Assembly (NCBI GenBank): GCA_030141605.1
Contig: JAQGDQ010000061.1
Span: 686,757-750,756 of the forward strand
Length of the DNA stretch: 64,000 nucleotides
Reading direction: 5' to 3'
Origin: Tubiluchus corallicola
Lineage: Eukaryota; Priapulida; Priapulimorpha; Priapulimorphida; Tubiluchidae
The notes beneath the pieces were generated by a model. The model did not search any database and was not told where the DNA came from. It saw nothing but the letters and a program-made list of their open reading frames with translations. Made by a program: the position numbers and the translations under genes. Shown here piece by piece: positions 25,901-33,975 of this stretch (position 1 is the first letter of the stretch; every line of letters begins with the position of its first letter).

Positions 25901-28900
25901 ATGGCTTTCAAGCGCTTCCCACACTTTTCCGTGACGAGAATTCGACTTATTGGTAAATGAAAGCAACGTGCGTCCGGCGGTGATGTTTTCACTAATATTT
26001 CGCATACAGCATGGCTAAAGGCGGTGCGTGGTCAGCCAAAACGCGAACTGTTTATCAACCATAATTCAGTTCCACATGAGCAAGCTATTTTGGAATTTCG
26101 CAGTCGTAGGTTAAACTGCAGACAGCTAGATTGATGAATTTATTAAGTTTTTCAGACTGAAAGATCAAAGTTCACATTCTTATGGAAGACTGTATGGAAG
26201 AATGTGCGATTTGTCTTATAAATTTGACACAATCACTGGCAGCGCAATACAAACTTGGCTGAAGTGTTCATAATCTTAGCAACACGCAACCAATTAGGGA
26301 AGTGATAACCGTATTTAAGAATTTTTAAATTTGCCAGCTACTTTGCACGGGAAGTTTTTTAAGTTTTTTTCATCAAGCACTTAATTTATCTTATCAGATT
26401 TTCTTATCGAAAATCCTCGTTTTTGTTAAATTTAAATTTGTGTTCTAAATTATTTTGCTATTTTGCAGTTACTCTACACAGTATTTTACCTTTGTTATCG
26501 TACATATGATAACGTATAATATTGTTCAGTGCTCATTTTTATATGCATTAATTGTGCATATCACGACATAGATTTCATAAATTCAAAGTAAGAATTTTCA
26601 GTTAAGGATGCTAGGGCTTATTTGCTGTGAGGGTTAAACATTTTTAAATGCCTGCAGCCTAGTAATATCAACGGTATTACCAACATAATAATTTTGTTCT
26701 TACGATTTGTACATTTCATATATATATAGCCATGTTGTTTTTGTAACTTGGTCTGGCCTTACGAGTGTATAATATGCATAAATGACTAGGTTTTATCTGC
26801 ATTAAATGTGGGTCAATTTATAACAAATTAACGCACTTTATCTCTATCACTAAATAATGTCCGTACATGTTGCTAAAAGAACTTGCCAAGAAGCTAGCCA
26901 GGCACTACTTTTGTGACAGAATTTAAAACTTATCTTTACAAAGAAGCCACTTCCCTTAATGAAAAATATAACATGGACAAAGTAATGGTTTTTGAGCTGA
27001 CTTCTAGTGGTTTTTATATACACAAATATTACAATTTTAGGCTTTATCTACAACAGTTAACAGCATACAGTGTACAGAGAACGCAGGCGTGTTAACTTTA
27101 GCTGGTTTATAGGTAATGTTACCTTATAATATTTTTATATTAATTAATCTATATACTAATCCATATGTATTTGCAGGCTGCGTGTTTATTGCTTTTAATT
27201 TCTAATTCCTCGTTTGGTAATGTGTATGTATAGGCCGGCAATAAATGTGTTTATACGTTAGGATTTATGTATGTAAAATATATTTATCCATTTCAATGTT
27301 AATGCATTTTATTTTTTAAATATCTAATAATTGCTAAAATTTTGTTTAGGGAGTGGGATTAGATGGCCGACTCAAACAGTCATCCCTCTTGGTAACAGTA
27401 GATTGCACTAGGGTAACATGACAAAAAAGTAAGCTAATGCCTGGGTGAGGTTATATATTACACAAGATCATGCCACTCCTTATACACATGTGTAACACAC
27501 ATGTAGCAACATCAGACTAATAATGTATGTCACAAGTTCAAAATCAACCCAAGGCAGATCTCAAGATTTAGACAAGTTAGTCCGCTTTCTTGTGGCAAAA
27601 GGCAATTTAGTTAGTTTTGTTATGTGCAGACTAACAAGTTTTGAAAAAAGAGAACTTTTCTTTTTAAAGGTGCTAAATAAATTATTATGAGGAATGAATG
27701 TTACAAAGTCTTATCACAACACTATTAACTAGAATGAGTGAAAAATGTATACAAGTGAAAACAAATATTAAAATAGTTCTAATAGATTACATACCGATCT
27801 GTCTTTTCCACCTACTAACAGCTGCATTAAGAGACAACACAAAGTTGTTAACAATGCATAGGTGAGTTGTTTATGCAATTATAATCATAAAGCAAAGTTT
27901 AGACTATAGCGACTACTGCACTTAAAATTTCGAAAATCAATGTTAATGTTTATTATGTGAATTTGCACCAAGCTCTCATTGTATTAGTTAGGCAACTATT
28001 TGTGAAAATGAAATTGGGCTATAAATTTGAATTTGGAAGGTAAGAAAAGTGAAAGTAAGCTACAAACGAATTTTAGAACAGCAAAACTATTAATTTAGAA
28101 CTGCAAAACCCTTTTCATTTATTTCAAAATAAGTTACCAACTTTGGAGACTCCACACACATCAATCCATACCCTATATACGTCTTCACACATACACAAAA
28201 CATCGTACGAGCAAGCACATGCATGTACATTAACTCATAGGTAACATAATCAATCAAACATCAAATTAGCTTTAATAAATAAAAGGAGCAAAAGGTCTTT
28301 AAATACCAACCTTTTGGCATCTGATGGCATCACCAGGTAACCACTGAATGGCCACCCCATTTCCTTCGAAACATTCTCTAATGTTCTGTGTGAACATCAT
28401 GCGTATATATTTCAAAGGGTACACACACAAAGCCGACTGATCGGTCGGGATATCGGTATATTCCAGATCGGGGGTGCGTTGTAAACTCTTCGAGAACACC
28501 ACAAAGAGCACATCATCTTCAGCAGACATATTCAACGAGTAGAACTTGCTAAAACTCTTTGCTAGATCTACTCCTGCTCTGCCCACATAGCCAGCATTGG
28601 CAAGGTTATACTCTCCACACTGCAATGGCACTTCCGTGAAAGACCAATAATTCTTATCCCGCTCACAAATGCGCACAAGTTTTGATATAAATGGACTACT
28701 GGAATCAGGCGTGGATGACACCTTCATTCCTTGCACTGTTAGCAAATAACTAAAACCGTCAGAACTGAAACCGTATTTGTAATGTATAGGATACAACCTA
28801 CGCACGTCTTTATTGAATATGGAAAGAGATGATTTAGAAGATATACCCGTGTAAATGAGCTCAAATAATGAGTCGGGCTCAAGGGACCGACTGCTAACTT

Positions 28901-29510
28901 GTGGAACTAATTCTCGATAATCAACCTTCGGTTCAGACCCAGTTGAAGTATAACTGGTACCTACCACAAGCACCTGATTAGTTTTTTGAGGAGAAAATGT
29001 ACTTGAGGGACCAGGTGCAATAAATGCAACTGTTGACGCTGTTTTATTGTTGGCAGCGATATAGTACCATTCATCACCCTCTTTTGGGTACAGTTTTTCT
29101 GATATATTTCGTAAGCTGCGAACTTCACATACACCTTGGAATAAAGTACCACACACTAAGAGGCGATCTCTTTCCTTGTCTATCACAAGAACTTTGTTGT
29201 AGTTATCTGTGGGCACTCTAACCTTATCACACGGTCCCTTTCCAGGACACTCAGCGTTGTCAGAGTGCGGACCGGTCTCGATGGACAACCTTTTCCGCAA
29301 ATTTTCACTGAGTTCAAAAAGCCGATTCTTCGCACCAATAAACAGTCGCCCATTGGTCGTGTCTTGGGCCATGTGACTGAATTCATGGGTTTCATCCGAA
29401 AAGGAGTTCACAATTACATCGGCCTGACACTGCCGAATGAGAAACGAAAGGACAATCAGCAGTGCCATCCAGTGAAGGATTAGATAATCTTTTGTGATCA
29501 TCCTCATCAT
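501..29510 (-). CDS. Plexin (semaphorin receptor), N-terminal ectodomain half; 3' part outside window
   Basis: Plexins are single-pass membrane receptors for semaphorins, signalling through a cytoplasmic GAP domain to Rap/Ras-family GTPases and the cytoskeleton. Fifteen coding exons join in consistent phase: 28311-29510, 21393-21584, 10474-10602, 8056-8156, 6756-6885, 6023-6209, 5350-5443, 4457-4571, 3759-3884, 3514-3642, 2746-2848, 2028-2203, 1622-1773, 1086-1197, 501-646 (3,092 nt). Predicted order: signal peptide (about 1-30), sema propeller (about 31-510), PSI1 (about 515-558), linker module (about 585-670), PSI2 (about 672-715), second linker module (about 720-835), PSI3 (about 840-885), IPT1 (about 888-982), start of IPT2 (983 onward). 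This is the canonical plexin ectodomain order. All introns are GT-AG, with phases 0,0,0,2,0,1,2,0,0,0,1,0,2,0 and 2 at the last donor. The membrane segment and RasGAP-like domain are absent and expected left of position 1. Family assignment is firm. Subfamily is not: the sema-to-PSI1 stretch looks A-like, but this is a judgement by eye. Confidence 0.95.
1086..1197 (-). CDS. Plexin coding exon 14: IPT/TIG domain 1, end
   Basis: 112 nt, phase 2 in and phase 0 out. Acceptor TATTCTAG precedes 1197; donor GTTAGT follows 1086. It encodes QIVCKTKA (the IVC strand typical of IPT1) and ends SPFKFV, matching the plexin F-x-F/Y-V end of the domain. Confidence 0.92.
1258..1468. repeat. About 30-bp minisatellite in plexin intron 13
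   Basis: Five to six units begin with CAAGTGACAA (or a close variant) and contain ACATTCT-like centres. Units are mostly 30 bp with one expanded member in the middle. The array accounts for an 81-codon minus-strand open frame with repeating VTC peptide motifs, so that frame is not a gene. Confidence 0.8.
1622..1773 (-). CDS. Plexin coding exon 13: IPT/TIG domain 1, first part
   Basis: 152 nt, phase 0 in and phase 2 out. Acceptor TTTACAG precedes 1773; donor GTAAGT follows 1622. It encodes KPKTGPYEGGTDVTISGYNL followed by FDDIKEGVFV. This is the P-x-x-G-P-x-x-G-G-T-x-x-T-I-x-G-x-N-L signature of plexin IPT domains. Confidence 0.94.
2028..2203 (-). CDS. Plexin coding exon 12: PSI domain 3 and start of IPT1
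   Basis: 176 nt, phase 1 in and phase 0 out. Acceptor TTACTATAG precedes 2203; donor GTGAGT follows 2028. It encodes VYKCEKMAARCGFCLTLDP, then YRCAWC and further cysteines of PSI3, then CPNPTIEE leading into the first IPT/TIG domain. The spacing of the cysteines fits the plexin YKC-x6-CGFC/CGLC pattern. Confidence 0.94.
2746..2848 (-). CDS. Plexin coding exon 11: second linker module, end
   Basis: 103 nt, phase 0 in and phase 1 out. Acceptor TTTTTGCAG precedes 2848; donor GTAAAT follows 2746. It encodes MPVQFAILYG and LDNPKNIK. The latter matches the plexin LDNP/IDNP-x-N-I motif that immediately precedes PSI3. Confidence 0.92.
3138..3255. repeat. 64-bp tandem duplication in plexin intron 10
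   Basis: A run of about 40 bp starting TTAAAATGAATATTGATTCA occurs twice, ending at 3191 and 3255 with exactly 64-bp spacing. Upstream flanks (ACTGTTTACTAA against ACTGTTTCCTAA) also resemble each other. The 40-bp cores are identical. Confidence 0.85.
3514..3642 (-). CDS. Plexin coding exon 10: second linker module, middle
   Basis: 43 codons, phase 0 at both ends. Acceptor GTCTTTAG precedes 3642; donor GTATGT follows 3514. It encodes FRCQYNVDGRVTTVPATYES and a second cysteine in ADIKCGWFK, the disulphide-bearing strands of the module between PSI2 and PSI3. The intron between this exon and exon 9 is only 116 bp, the shortest in the gene. Confidence 0.92.
3759..3884 (-). CDS. Plexin coding exon 9: second linker module, first part
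   Basis: 42 codons, phase 0 at both ends. Acceptor GTATTACAG precedes 3884; donor GTCAGT follows 3759. It encodes VPGRSNRPGPDFCPQINSST, then a strand ending QVVVQAINVE. The CPQI motif right after PSI2 is conserved in plexins. Confidence 0.92.
4224..4470. repeat. 125-bp tandem duplication including the exon 8 splice donor
   Basis: Segment 4224-4345 recurs at 4349-4470 with a constant 125-bp offset and about 7 differences in 122 positions. The exon-proximal copy (4349-4470) holds the last 14 nt of exon 8 and its GTTAGT donor. The intronic copy has GTTGGA at the equivalent place. Confidence 0.92.
4457..4571 (-). CDS. Plexin coding exon 8: PSI domain 2
   Basis: 115 nt, phase 2 in and phase 0 out. 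Acceptor TCATTTCAG precedes 4571. It encodes CTSCTNSSFACNWCRSKHRC and CTHDIASYC, a textbook PSI core. The donor is placed at 4456 (GTTAGT) because it restores frame to the next exon; a GT two bases earlier does not. The last 14 nt of the exon and the donor lie inside a 125-bp tandem duplication whose second copy is in the intron. Confidence 0.9.
5350..5443 (-). CDS. Plexin coding exon 7: end of linker module and start of PSI2
   Basis: 94 nt, phase 1 in and phase 2 out. Acceptor TTCTAG precedes 5443; donor GTATGT follows 5350. It encodes TTKLSVKVVG, then FRLYDCNLFK, the FxxYDC motif that opens a plexin PSI domain. It was too short to appear as a standalone ORF. It was found because both flanking exons leave split codons that only this exon resolves: Gln at the 5' junction and Ser at the 3' junction. 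Confidence 0.92.
6023..6209 (-). CDS. Plexin coding exon 6: module between PSI1 and PSI2
   Basis: 187 nt, phase 0 in and phase 1 out. Acceptor TTTTTTCAG precedes 6209; donor GTAAGT follows 6023. It encodes a beta-rich segment with LSGQFMCVFTAFGD near the start and VKCRTPL near the end. These match the Y/F-x-C-x-F and I/V-x-C-x-x-P signatures of the immunoglobulin-like plexin module that follows PSI1. Confidence 0.92.
6756..6885 (-). CDS. Plexin coding exon 5: rest of PSI1 and start of linker module
   Basis: 130 nt. Acceptor CTTATAG precedes 6885; donor GTAAGT follows 6756, phase 0 at the end. It encodes CSPSSECLHG, the closing cysteines of PSI1, then a conserved Trp and QCSVITEVYPNQLQITLAQT. 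That last stretch corresponds to the plexin strand after PSI1 (C-x-x-I-x-V-x-P-x-x-x-x-V). Confidence 0.92.
8056..8156 (-). CDS. Plexin coding exon 4: PSI domain 1, first part
   Basis: 101 nt (33 codons plus 2 nt). Acceptor TTTACAG precedes 8156; donor GTAAGC follows 8056. It encodes VSKVVVRDC, then a PSI core with the C-x5-C-x2-C and YCGWC pattern (STCQECLGARDPYCGWC). The split codon is completed to Lys by the first base of the next exon. Confidence 0.95.
8157..10473 (-). other. Plexin intron 3 (2.3 kb)
   Basis: Non-coding as far as I can see. It holds an alternating CA/CG tract at 10287-10337. The minus strand has an open frame of about 55 codons between about 9790 and 9618 without recognisable homology or splice logic. 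No repeat family was recognised. Confidence 0.6.
10287..10337. repeat. Alternating purine-pyrimidine tract (CA/CG)
   Basis: About 50 bp of CA and CG dinucleotides with a central GCGCGCGCGCGTGCGC run and one phase slip. Such sequence can adopt Z-DNA under supercoiling. It lies in plexin intron 3, close to exon 3. Confidence 0.85.
10474..10602 (-). CDS. Plexin coding exon 3: end of the sema domain
   Basis: 43 codons, phase 0 at both ends. Acceptor TTTTTTAG precedes 10602; donor GTCAGC follows 10474. The peptide contains VDPGQPVLPDMTLD and HVYAMTPHQ, the last propeller strand that leads into PSI1 in plexins. The exon is isolated between introns of 10.8 kb and 2.3 kb. Confidence 0.93.
11856..11894. 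repeat. Perfect 14-bp inverted repeat (hairpin)
   Basis: ATTACCCCATTATA at 11856-11869 is followed after 11 nt by its exact reverse complement at 11881-11894. It is not followed by a T-run, so it is not a terminator-like element. It may be the core of a small foldback element. Confidence 0.8.
16793..16914. repeat. Purine-rich tract with an (AG)25 microsatellite
   Basis: The + strand is almost purely purine for about 120 nt, ending in 50 bp of uninterrupted AG at 16861-16910. Only a few pyrimidines interrupt it. It could form triplex (H-DNA) structures. Confidence 0.9.
21393..21584 (-). CDS. Plexin coding exon 2: late sema domain
   Basis: 64 codons, phase 0 at both ends. Acceptor TTTTCAG precedes 21584; donor GTGAGT follows 21393. 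The exon opens with SPLVIEDDFC and ends with the blade GVTVAFVGTGDGKLKK. These match the plexin pattern of an acidic DDFC motif followed by LTSV and a VVFAGT-like strand with a GK/GR ending, close to A-type plexins. Confidence 0.94.
22562..22611. repeat. Short tandem repeat, unit about 16 bp
   Basis: Three imperfect units of CAGGTAAAAAAGTCAC type lie in tandem. Confidence 0.75.
22855..22911. repeat. (AAT)n microsatellite
   Basis: About 57 bp of AAT/ATA repeats with two early AAC interruptions. Confidence 0.9.
23348..23515 (+). mobile_element. tRNA-derived SINE with AAT-rich tail
   Basis: An A-box-like TTTAGTCTAGTGGTAACGCG near 23355 is followed about 30 nt later by a B-box-like GTGAGTTCGATAC at 23401. 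This is the internal RNA polymerase III promoter layout of a tRNA. The acceptor-stem pairing of a true tRNA is not evident. The tRNA-like head is followed by a body ending CAAATAAAGATTATTATT and an (AAT)n/(ATT)n tail, typical of SINE insertions. It is most likely a dead or dormant copy inside the plexin intron. Confidence 0.75.
28311..29510 (-). CDS. Plexin coding exon 1: signal peptide and most of the sema domain
   Basis: Exon of 400 codons starting at tandem ATGs (first at 29510) and ending AAG before a GT donor at 28310, phase 0. Residues 1-30 form a signal peptide: a charged start, a hydrophobic core rich in L, V and I, and a likely cut after CQA. The rest has sema-propeller landmarks: FSHMAQDTTNGRLFIGAKNR near residue 43, a TGPHSDNAEC segment, the CGTLFQGVCEVRSLRNIS strand, VAFIAPGPSS, RICERDKNYWSFTEVPLQC, and AIQWLPGDAIRCQ at the end. 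NIS, NKT and NMS are possible N-glycosylation sites. A single long exon for the first part of sema also occurs in vertebrate plexin genes. The second ATG, one codon in, could equally initiate. Confidence 0.96.
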
Positions 29511-29517
29511 TGCGCAT
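29392..29517 (-). other. Out-of-frame upstream ATG overlapping the plexin start
   Basis: An ATG at 29517 lies 7 nt before the plexin ATG and opens a 41-codon frame that stops at 29392, inside the signal-peptide/sema region. If the 5' UTR acceptor is right, scanning ribosomes meet this ATG first. It could dampen translation, but its context is not obviously strong. Confidence 0.4.
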
Positions 29518-29533
29518 TTCTTAATTTTTTTAT
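29511..29533 (-). other. Probable 5' UTR segment of the first plexin coding exon, with splice acceptor
   Basis: Directly upstream of the start codon the minus strand reads a pyrimidine-rich run ending TTTTAG at 29534, then 23 nt to ATG. This suggests the coding exon begins with a short 5' UTR part, with one or more non-coding exons further right. No upstream exon can be fixed from sequence alone. Confidence 0.5.
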
Positions 29534-29865
29534 CTAAAACAAATACAGAAAATTAATAAATCATAAGTTTACATACAGTAGTACCAAGTAAATCTCGTTT
29601 GTCAGTAATTCAAATTCAGAAACAGCTACATGACATATATCTGTTATTCAAACAAAAACACAATAATAGCAGTGTTAAAGTGTCATTTCATCGCAGAAAA
29701 TTGAAATTTTGCACAACTGCATAAAATAACTGTTTTAACACAAATAATGATGGCTTTGGTTTAAAATGAAAAATTGATCTCAACTGGCTAAGCTGTTGAC
29801 AGACATGACAGTTTACTAAACTAAAGTAGGACTATTGATGTGATGACAATATTACCCACTTGTAA

Positions 29866-29883
29866 ATATATATATATATATAT
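29866..29883. repeat. Short (AT)n run
   Basis: Nine AT dinucleotides about 360 bp upstream of the plexin coding start. Confidence 0.8.
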
Positions 29884-30704
29884 GTGCACTAATAAAACTG
29901 CTATCGGATAGAAGACTTAAGTAACAAAACCAGTGACAGTCAGTGAAGATAATGCTGAGCACTTATATTCCAGATGGCTGCACAGCTTGACAAAGTCAAA
30001 GAAACGCCTCATAACATACGACTAGCTGTGGAATCGAACACACAACTGTACAGATGGAAAGCAGTGCGTCATGGATTAGATTAATCTATTCCCGGAAACA
30101 TTCTCGCGTTTTTACTGTACGTAGTGTGATTTCAACTGACGTTGCTGAAGGCAATAATATCAGATTTACAATTTTTTATTCTTTTTACTGTCAAAGTGGG
30201 TTGAGCCGAGGCAGTAAAGCTGCTTCAATCTAAACGTGCTCGCATTTTATGAGGTGCAACATCAAATACTACAAAAAGGCTCGGCCTATGCCGCTGGAAT
30301 GCGGGAAAACTTGTCTGCTTGCGAGACATTGTAAACAGATCACTCCAACGCATATCCTGTATACATGAGCATCACATGACTTAGAGCAAAAATTAATGAA
30401 TTTACAAAACATTACAGAACACTGCTGACTGTAAGGTAACAGAGAAGGAAGCTTAAAGCCGTATTTATATCTCAGACATGCTAAATAAACAAGAATAATA
30501 AAAGCGCTTTCTCTTGGTAGATTTTAGAAGTATTATATAAGCACTAAGCAGGCGTCGTTTTTATAGGGGTAGACACTAGTACAGTATAGTTTACTTCTTT
30601 TAGTAAATAAGCTGTTATAACATAGACACATACATATAATTACATACATGTATCCCTACATAAAAGTTCTCCTTTAAACAAGACAAAATCAATACTCTTA
30701 TTAT

Positions 30705-30880
30705 TGACGTTTAGGCTACAACCCATAAAGGTTCTGGGTTCGAATGCTGGATGATTAAATTTTTCAGAGCCTTCCTTCTACCTTTGACTGTTGATTATAT
30801 GTCGCTTTGGAAGCGAATCTTTGGTTGCCATTTCAGTCTCAGGAAAAACCTTTCCAGTTTTATAATTTATTTCACATTAA
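30705..30880 (+). mobile_element. SINE-like fragment with a B box
   Basis: TTCTGGGTTCGAATGC at 30732-30747 is a good tRNA B box. It is followed by a segment (GGATGATTAAATTTTTCAGA and onward) resembling the one downstream of the B box in the copy near 44.47 kb. The A box is weak. The right boundary is approximate. Confidence 0.5.
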
Positions 30881-33774
30881 TTTATAAATTGCCTAAGCCT
30901 GAGCAAGCACAATTCGAAATTAGCTGGTCTACTTCTAAATGTGCGTGACAAAACTAAGCCAACTATTGATTAGGCCTACTGATATCAGCAACAGCAAACG
31001 CGAATATCAACAGGTTTCTACGGCTAAATGTTACTACTATCTCCTCTCTCGGGAGTCGACAAGCACATCATCTGCCCACAGAAGAAATTTTATCCAATTC
31101 ACAGTGGTCAAGTTCCTCAGCTGTACACATGGCATATCCATAGGGGGCTAGCATGGGGCAGAGGAAGTGGAACACTGACAAAACCACCAGCCATACGTCT
31201 ACGCAGCAATCTGTCCACCACGAGTTCAGATCAATAATAGACATGTCTAACTGTATATACAGACCCAGATACCCAGCGCGACTCTGACCGATATCTGTCA
31301 AACCAAACTGGCGGCTCTCAAAAAGAAAACCCTCACTCAAACACTTCAACATGCCAAGCAAAAATATACAAAACAGGCAAATTCGTAGCCAAACATCATG
31401 GCCGATTCGGTTCTTTCCATTCCACACTTGGTGGAGACTAGAGCACCAATTTTGTCAAGATTGCAAGCAGCAAGTATGTGCATAACAAAATTATGAGGTC
31501 AACCAATTGTAACCAGACAAAACTTTCCTCCACAATTTTTATTTTCAAATTACGGATGCCATAGTAAATACAAATGATGGATGACAGGCACTGATCTGTT
31601 TGAGGATTTAGTTCCTTGCTGTCATTAATGGCACACAGTGGTAGGCACAACCTTCGTATTAATCAAAGCTATATAATTTTACTGTTTACATTTACTCACG
31701 CATAAAATGTATATATTTATTTTTGTACCTAATAAATATTAATAATAATAATAAATCTACTAACCAATCTAGGTATTATAATCGTATAACGATTATTATG
31801 AGGCATTATTATGTAGCAACGTTCCACCACTCACAACTGAACACATGAAAATTAACCTAGAAAAATTACCCAAAATTGGAATATTTGCCCCCGCGTAGAA
31901 GGCAAAGGAGAAAGACAGTGATTTGTAACCTGCCACCCACAGTAAGTTCAAAGTAAACTCCAATGCATTCTCAAACCATTATCACCTATGTGCGACCGAT
32001 TATGCTGTGTACTTTTTTGCAGATTTGCATGCTAAATTATTACCCTTTCGCGGAACTAATCTTCGCATTTTCATGGAGGAATATAAATTGAGACACCACG
32101 TCGACAAAATTGGTATGTTTCAAAAAAGAGAATCGACTTTTGATGAAAAGAAGAACCGGTCTTATATGGCAAAATTGCCACAAATTGCCATACAGTGAAC
32201 TAACAATTACTGGGCTATACAGTGCCAACTGCCAAGCCGGTCATGGAATGCCAAAGGATGAAACCGAATCACCGAAAACGTCATTTCAGCCACTGATTTC
32301 CACCCCGCGTTGATTTATGAGCAAGTCGAATTGGCTCAAATAAAGGATTACAGTTTTAATAACAGTGAGAATAAAATTGATAGCGTTATCAAACTCTCAA
32401 GGTCGCTAAAATTACTGGTTTGAACAAGCAGAAAAATTCGGACAAAGAACTTATATGTGGGTCACCCTTCTCTCTTTTTTGTGGAAAACTGAAAATACAC
32501 ATGTTTTGGTAATCTGAAATATATGCAAGGATTGATTTAAGCCAGAGGACATTAATTATAGCCCACTGTTGGTTATTACTGGATTTACATAGAAGCAAAG
32601 TCAGTTTTACAGCGCTCCATTATAATGCATTTAAATACAGTTATTCAAATTTAACACTATAATCTTCGGAAAAAAACTGGGGTCAGGGGCTACAGCAAAT
32701 ACCAACGCCGTGATAATATGAAACAGCTCGAAACTGAAATTACTCAAGACTGACTCAAGTCAAGAAAGTAGGACAGGTATTTTACACTCTAGTAGCTTTT
32801 AAATGGTAAGCACTAAGCACCGGCCAGTACATCCGTGTGATCACACTACACGCAAACGTGACATTGATAAACTGAAACAAATCATGATTGATATTTCATG
32901 TGATTTAATTAAAGTACAATTACGTCCATCATACACATTTTGTAACAGTAACAATAAAAGTACTAATTTCTAAAGCATAAACACTATGCAGGACATACTT
33001 GTATAGTGTCATCTATTCCCCGTTTCAGCTATGAACCAAAAAATGCATATGAAATGCAGAAAAATGCACAACTTTGGCATTCTTTTTACTGAAGCAGTGT
33101 TCTTGTCAATTTTGTGGAATGTAATCGACAAGCAAAATTTATTTCATGTCCGCGTTTATAACATACAAAACAGTAGATTTGAAGCTAACATTTCCGACAA
33201 TACACTAAATCAATATTAGCCCAAGAATAAATAGATAAAATGCACCCACACAATTTTAAACACTACTGTACCCAAAATTGGTTAATTATATATATGGCTA
33301 CACAAGTTAACGAATAATGACACCGTGTTAACCAGCTAGAAAGTTAAGAAGTAGAATACAAAATAACTTCTGTAAAATAAATTGTGCTTCCATCCAATCA
33401 AACAACATGGACAACATTGAATAAAGAATTAATTTGCTCAGTTTGTTTTTATTTAATCTGGAAATAGATTTAATCAGTTCTAGACTTATAATCTCTCGAA
33501 GTACGAATGAACTCATAATCTTAAAAAAAGGAACTAAATATCTGTGCACACACATGAACATGAAAATTTCGCCATGAAATACGGTAAACAAAATTTTGTA
33601 ACTAAGTCAGTGCAGTGTACCTCTAATCAGCAAAATGTAAACATACTAACCACACCTTTATACATCCATATTTAGCCTACGAACAATGTCTTATTTGGTA
33701 AAACACGCCAATTTTTACTTTTAATATCAGAAACTCATTCACAACACAAATGAAATGTCTTCACGTATCAACTT

Positions 33775-33975
33775 GAATGAGCGCACTAATAAACCACTCG
33801 GTTAAGCGAGCAGTAGCACGATAGAATGCGTAGGGGCAGCGCAACGCCGCAACCGGTTTGTACATGGTATTGTAGCCTCAACATCAGCTGCATTACCAAC
33901 ATGTGTAGAGGGGCTCTGGAGGTTTCACCCAGTTTCCGACGCGACGGCTGACGTCACGAGAAACGGAGGCTTTCA
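33775..33975. promoter_or_regulatory. CpG-rich patch with a palindromic CRE; candidate promoter
   Basis: About 18 CpG dinucleotides fall in 200 bp, far above the CpG-poor surroundings. A perfect TGACGTCA (cAMP-response-element/bZIP site) lies at 33949-33956, in a GC-richer block. It is about 4.3 kb upstream of the plexin coding exon, where a promoter feeding a non-coding first exon could sit. Placement as the plexin promoter is inference. Confidence 0.35.

Larger units (their letters stand above)
21585..28310 (-). other. Plexin intron 1 between coding exons 1 and 2 (6.7 kb)
   Basis: It contains a short 16-bp tandem repeat (about 22562-22611), an AAT microsatellite (22855-22911), a tRNA-derived SINE (23348-23515), and a somewhat GC-richer stretch at about 25.4-26.1 kb. 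That stretch has short open frames interrupted by stops and may be a decayed element I cannot identify. The rest is AT-rich sequence with nothing recognised. Confidence 0.65.
29534..33774. other. Upstream flank or 5' UTR intron of plexin; no gene seen
   Basis: AT-rich sequence without a supportable exon. It holds the (AT)n run, the SINE-like fragment near 30.7 kb and a short TAA run near 31740. A 119-codon minus-strand frame at 31068-31427 overlaps open frames on the other strand and shows no family signature, so I do not call it a gene. Confidence 0.5.

Noticed and set aside
31068-31427. 119-codon minus-strand ORF with hydrophobic segments
   Set aside because: Open frames on the opposite strand cover the same bases and no motif supports any of them.
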